Assembly (NCBI GenBank): GCA_963813315.1 | Contig: CAWEYO010000022.1 | Location: 130,356-194,355, forward strand | Source: CAWEYO01 sp963813315 | GTDB taxonomy: Bacteria > Pseudomonadota > Alphaproteobacteria > Rhizobiales > Rhizobiaceae | Direction of reading: 5' to 3' | Length of the DNA: 64,000 nt | Shown here: one piece after another, positions 61,688 to 64,000 of the stretch | How positions within the stretch are numbered: position 1 is the first letter of the stretch | Layout of the letters: each line of letters starts with the position of its first letter | Program-made: the position numbers and the translations under genes | The notes under the pieces: model-generated | The model's database searches: none | What the model was told of the DNA's origin: nothing | The model's input: only the letters and a program-made list of their open reading frames with translations

Positions 61688-62791
61688 TTATTCTGCTCGC
61701 ACGTATTCCCCCTTCGTCCAGCGATACCAGACGTAGCCGGGAGCCGTTACGTCACCATTTTGATCAAAGCTGATCTCCCCCAAAACTGTGTGGAATCGGT
61801 GGGTTCGCAAAGCCTTGATTACAGCCATGAGGTCGAATGAGCGAGCCATTTCGGCTGCTTGCGTCCAAGCTTGTATCGCCGCATATGTGTGAAGCGTGTA
61901 TCCCCCGGGTTCGAAATTCTGCGCACGAAACTGATCGACGACCTCAGCCGCCTCTGGATTCATTCGGGGATCAGCGCCAAATGTCATCAGCGTGCCTTCG
62001 CCCGCTGGACCCGCAACCATCCAGAACTCCTCGGTGGTCAAGCTATCGCCTCCAACAAGCTGAACCTCGAAATCTTGATTGTCGGCCTCACGCAGTATTA
62101 GTCCCGCATCGGCGCCATAACCGCCCAAATAGATGACGTCGATGGCCGCCGCTCGCATGGCGGACACCAACTCCGAGTAGTCACTTTTGCCCGGCATATA
62201 GCTTGCGTACATGGCCTCTTTGACACCGCGCTTGTGCAATTGCTTCCGGGTTTCGCCAGCAAGGCCCTTACCGTAGACTGAGTTGTCGTGCAGGATGGCG
62301 ATGCTCTTGTCTGCCCACACATCCGCCAGGTAATTGCCGGCCACAAGACCTTGCTGATCGTCGCGGCCGCACACGCGAAAAACATTGGCGCCACCCTCGT
62401 CTGTCAGTTTCGGATTGGTCGAGGCCGGCGAGATCATGAGAATACCCTCTTCCTCGTATACTTTCGATGCCGGGATTGAGGAATGAGAGCAAACGTGCCC
62501 CGCGACGAAGACAACACCGTCAGTCGCGAGCTTTCGCGCCACTGCCACAGCCTGCTCGGGGTCGCAGGCGTCATCGCCGACCAGCAGCTGGACACGCTGG
62601 CCGAGTACGCCACCCTTGGCATTGAGCTCCGCCACAGCCATTTGGGCTCCCTGCTGTATCTGCTCGCCCCTAAAGATGTTTTGCCCAGTCATCGGGCCGG
62701 CGACCGCAATCAAGATCTCCGCCCGAACGGCCATCGAGTTGAGTGTTATTAGGGCAACAACTCCAAATAACCGGATCAGCAATCTGGCCAT
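61688..62791 (-). CDS. Orphan LivK-like periplasmic binding protein
   Basis: A 367-residue periplasmic binding protein of the Peripla_BP_6 (branched-chain amino acid/amide) type. Signal peptide MARLLIRLFGVVALITLNSM..VRA, then EILIAVAGPMTGQNIFRGEQ, VLGQRVQLLVGDDACDPEQA, ILMISPASTNPKLTDEGGAN and AILHDNSVYGKGLAGETRKQ. No Liv permease or ATPase genes accompany it; instead the membrane cyclase follows 59 bases later in the same orientation. It may present a ligand to the cyclase's periplasmic sensor domain. ATG at 62791 follows GAGG; a TTG two codons upstream is possible. Confidence 0.83.
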   Translation of the reverse strand: MARLLIRLFGVVALITLNSMAVRAEILIAVAGPMTGQNIFRGEQIQQGAQMAVAELNAKGGVLGQRVQLLVGDDACDPEQAVAVARKLATDGVVFVAGHVCSHSSIPASKVYEEEGILMISPASTNPKLTDEGGANVFRVCGRDDQQGLVAGNYLADVWADKSIAILHDNSVYGKGLAGETRKQLHKRGVKEAMYASYMPGKSDYSELVSAMRAAAIDVIYLGGYGADAGLILREADNQDFEVQLVGGDSLTTEEFWMVAGPAGEGTLMTFGADPRMNPEAAEVVDQFRAQNFEPGGYTLHTYAAIQAWTQAAEMARSFDLMAVIKALRTHRFHTVLGEISFDQNGDVTAPGYVWYRWTKGEYVRAE

Positions 62792-62793
62792 GG

Positions 62794-63027
62794 TCAATGC
62801 CTCGATAAACGGTACTCCAGTGGCCCCGCACAGTCCCCGATAGCCAGCATGATTTTCGGCGTCACGATGAGGAGAGGATAAGGATATTCTGCCAGCATTT
62901 CGCCTTCCGGCGTCCCACGTTTACGCCGCTCCTTGAGCGCCGCCAGTGTCGCGGCCTCATCGGCCTCAATCAGCCGGCTGTAGCCGACCACATCGGCGGC
63001 CAGGATCGCGGCGAGGCGGCGTTCCAT
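62794..63027 (-). pseudogene. Truncated N-terminal fragment of a second class III cyclase
   Basis: The first 35 residues, MERRLAAILAADVVGYSRLI followed by EADEAATLAALKERR, match the start of TPR-type adenylate/guanylate cyclases, including the metal-binding Asp in AADVVGYSRL. The similarity then stops and 42 unrelated residues follow to a stop codon. The rest of the catalytic domain is missing. It ends two bases before the LivK-like gene, so a deletion or recombination may have joined the two. It could still be translated as a 77-residue peptide. Confidence 0.75.
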
Positions 63028-63353
63028 CCATAACCTCAGGTCCCCGAAGATAGCTTACCGACCAGCGAAGTTCCATGAGGGATTGGGGGGCATCGTCAGC
63101 CTTTGCGACCCGGGCCGTTCCGGAAACCATGCGGAATGGGGGCGTTCCACCCGGGCGGATATTCGGTGTTCTAACTTCGAATGTCTCGAACGGGGTCACT
63201 TCGAGACATTCGCGGGCAGGGTCGGCAATGACCGTCTTGGGTCATGATTTCGCGTTGAGCAACGACGCGATCGCGCCGATATCGTTGAAGAAGTCGGCTG
63301 CGGATTGAGCGCTGCGTTGACGATTGCGAGCGGATGCATGGGGCGATTGCCGC
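63028..63353. other. 326-base region between the cyclase fragment and the transposase
   Basis: No gene. It contains the perfect hairpin at 63178-63212 and presumably the end of the insertion sequence, but no terminal inverted repeat can be defined because the other end lies outside the window. Confidence 0.5.
63178..63212. repeat. Perfect 13-bp hairpin
   Basis: CGAATGTCTCGAA (63178-63190) and TTCGAGACATTCG (63200-63212) around CGGGGTCAC. No T run follows. It lies about 140 bases beyond the transposase stop codon and may belong to the insertion sequence or mark its target. Confidence 0.75.
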
Positions 63354-64000
63354 TCATGCCGGTTTCGGTTCCGGTATCGGGATGAGCTTTGCGAGTTTCC
63401 GGAGGTTCTGGGTGGCGGCTGCGAGGTGGAACTCGTCGCGGGCGCCGTTAGGTCCTCGTAGTCGCAGCCGATCGAGCTTCAGGATGCGTTTGAGGTGGGC
63501 GAACAGCATCTCGACCTTCTTCCGCTCACGGCGCGAGGTGACATAGGCGTCGGTAGCGGCGATGTCGCGCGCCATGTCGCGAGCGCCTTCATGGATGGAG
63601 CGCAGGATCTTGCGGGCAGGCGCGTTCGGACAGCACCTTGGCTTCAACCAACAGCTTTCGCAGTCGAGCTTGCTGGCGCGATAGCGCATCATGCCGTTCT
63701 CATCGACGAGCGGGCGAGGCATCCGAAAAGCCTTCTGACGCTGCCTGAGTTCCTTGCCTCCGGGACAAATGTAGAGATCGCGCCTGTGGTCATAGGTGAA
63801 GTCGGCCCGTTCGAAGGTCCCGTCCTGGCGCTGCGACTTGTCGAAGACCGGGATGTGCGGCTCGATCCCGCGTTCATGCACCAGCCAGGCCAGCATCTCG
63901 GCCGAACCGTAGGCGCTGTCGGCGGCCAGCCGCTCCGGGTAGAGGCCGAAGCGGTCTTGGGCTCGTTCGATCATGGTGCGCGCCGCGCCGACCTCGGCCT
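63354..64000 (-). mobile_element. IS1182-family transposase, C-terminal part (runs off right edge)
   Basis: 215 codons of a DDE transposase are present and the frame is open at base 64000. The fragment includes RFGLYPERLAADSAYGSAEM with a catalytic Asp, the C-terminal Cys cluster CESCWLKPRCCPN, and the YREK-like end RRERKKVEMLFAHLKRILKL, where Glu is the last catalytic residue, followed by RGPNGARDEFHLAAATQNLR. These match IS1182-type elements. The preserved part has no stop or frameshift, so the element may be intact. It closes the accessory segment seen from 56 kb. Confidence 0.9.

Overview
The window looks like a chromosomal segment of a high-GC alphaproteobacterium of the order Hyphomicrobiales, most like Mesorhizobium or a close Phyllobacteriaceae relative. 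Reasons are the irr/fabA divergent pair, the rpsT-dnaA-dnaN-recF block, ExoY/ExoF/ExoK-type polysaccharide genes, a CpaA-F/TadBCD pilus locus, and many copies of the palindromic intergenic repeats typical of that group. No tRNA, rRNA or CRISPR array was seen. Gene calls rest on reading translated sequence and remembered family motifs; no search was run.

Layout. 0-5 kb: the 5' end of fabA running off the left edge, irr, an SH3-domain secreted protein, a D-2-hydroxyacid dehydrogenase and a two-subunit aconitase X (probable cis-3-hydroxy-L-proline dehydratase). 5-14.4 kb, all minus strand: a MoeB-like E1 enzyme lacking its zinc cysteines, recF, dnaN (with an apparent one-base frameshift), dnaA, rpsT, an enoyl-CoA hydratase, mutM and deoB. 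14.5-17.7 kb: first part of a Tad (Flp) pilus locus: two TadE-like pseudopilins, an orphan secretin N-domain protein, the Flp pilin and the CpaA peptidase. 17.9-31.4 kb: an exopolysaccharide cluster (ExoF-like exporter, GH16 lyase, three GT4 and one GT2 glycosyltransferases, methyltransferase, ExoP-like co-polymerase, Wzy-like polymerase, pyruvyl transferase, ExoY initiator) with a divergent Crp/Fnr regulator at 31.8 kb. 33.1-42.1 kb: the rest of the Tad locus (cpaBCDEF, tadB, tadC, tadD-like). The polysaccharide module therefore sits between the two halves of the pilus locus.

42.4-49.2 kb: an M17 aminopeptidase and a BMP/PnrA-type ABC importer (binding protein, double ATPase, two permeases), probably for nucleosides and so functionally related to deoB. 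Every junction of this operon carries a hairpin or palindromic repeat. 49.5-56 kb: a catabolic unit with an SDR dehydrogenase, a FadR-type GntR regulator and a CUT2-type sugar ABC importer. A perfect 5+5 inverted repeat lies before the SDR gene and again, reverse-complemented, before the binding-protein gene; it is the likely operator.

56-64 kb is accessory DNA: a long gene-poor stretch, a two-gene unit of unknown function behind a palindrome overlapping an extended -10 promoter, a decayed alditol-oxidase gene, a binding-protein plus membrane adenylate cyclase pair (the cyclase frameshifted), a truncated second cyclase and an IS1182-type transposase running off the right edge. The most interesting uncharacterised items are the 56.8-58.0 kb two-gene unit and the binding-protein/cyclase pair.
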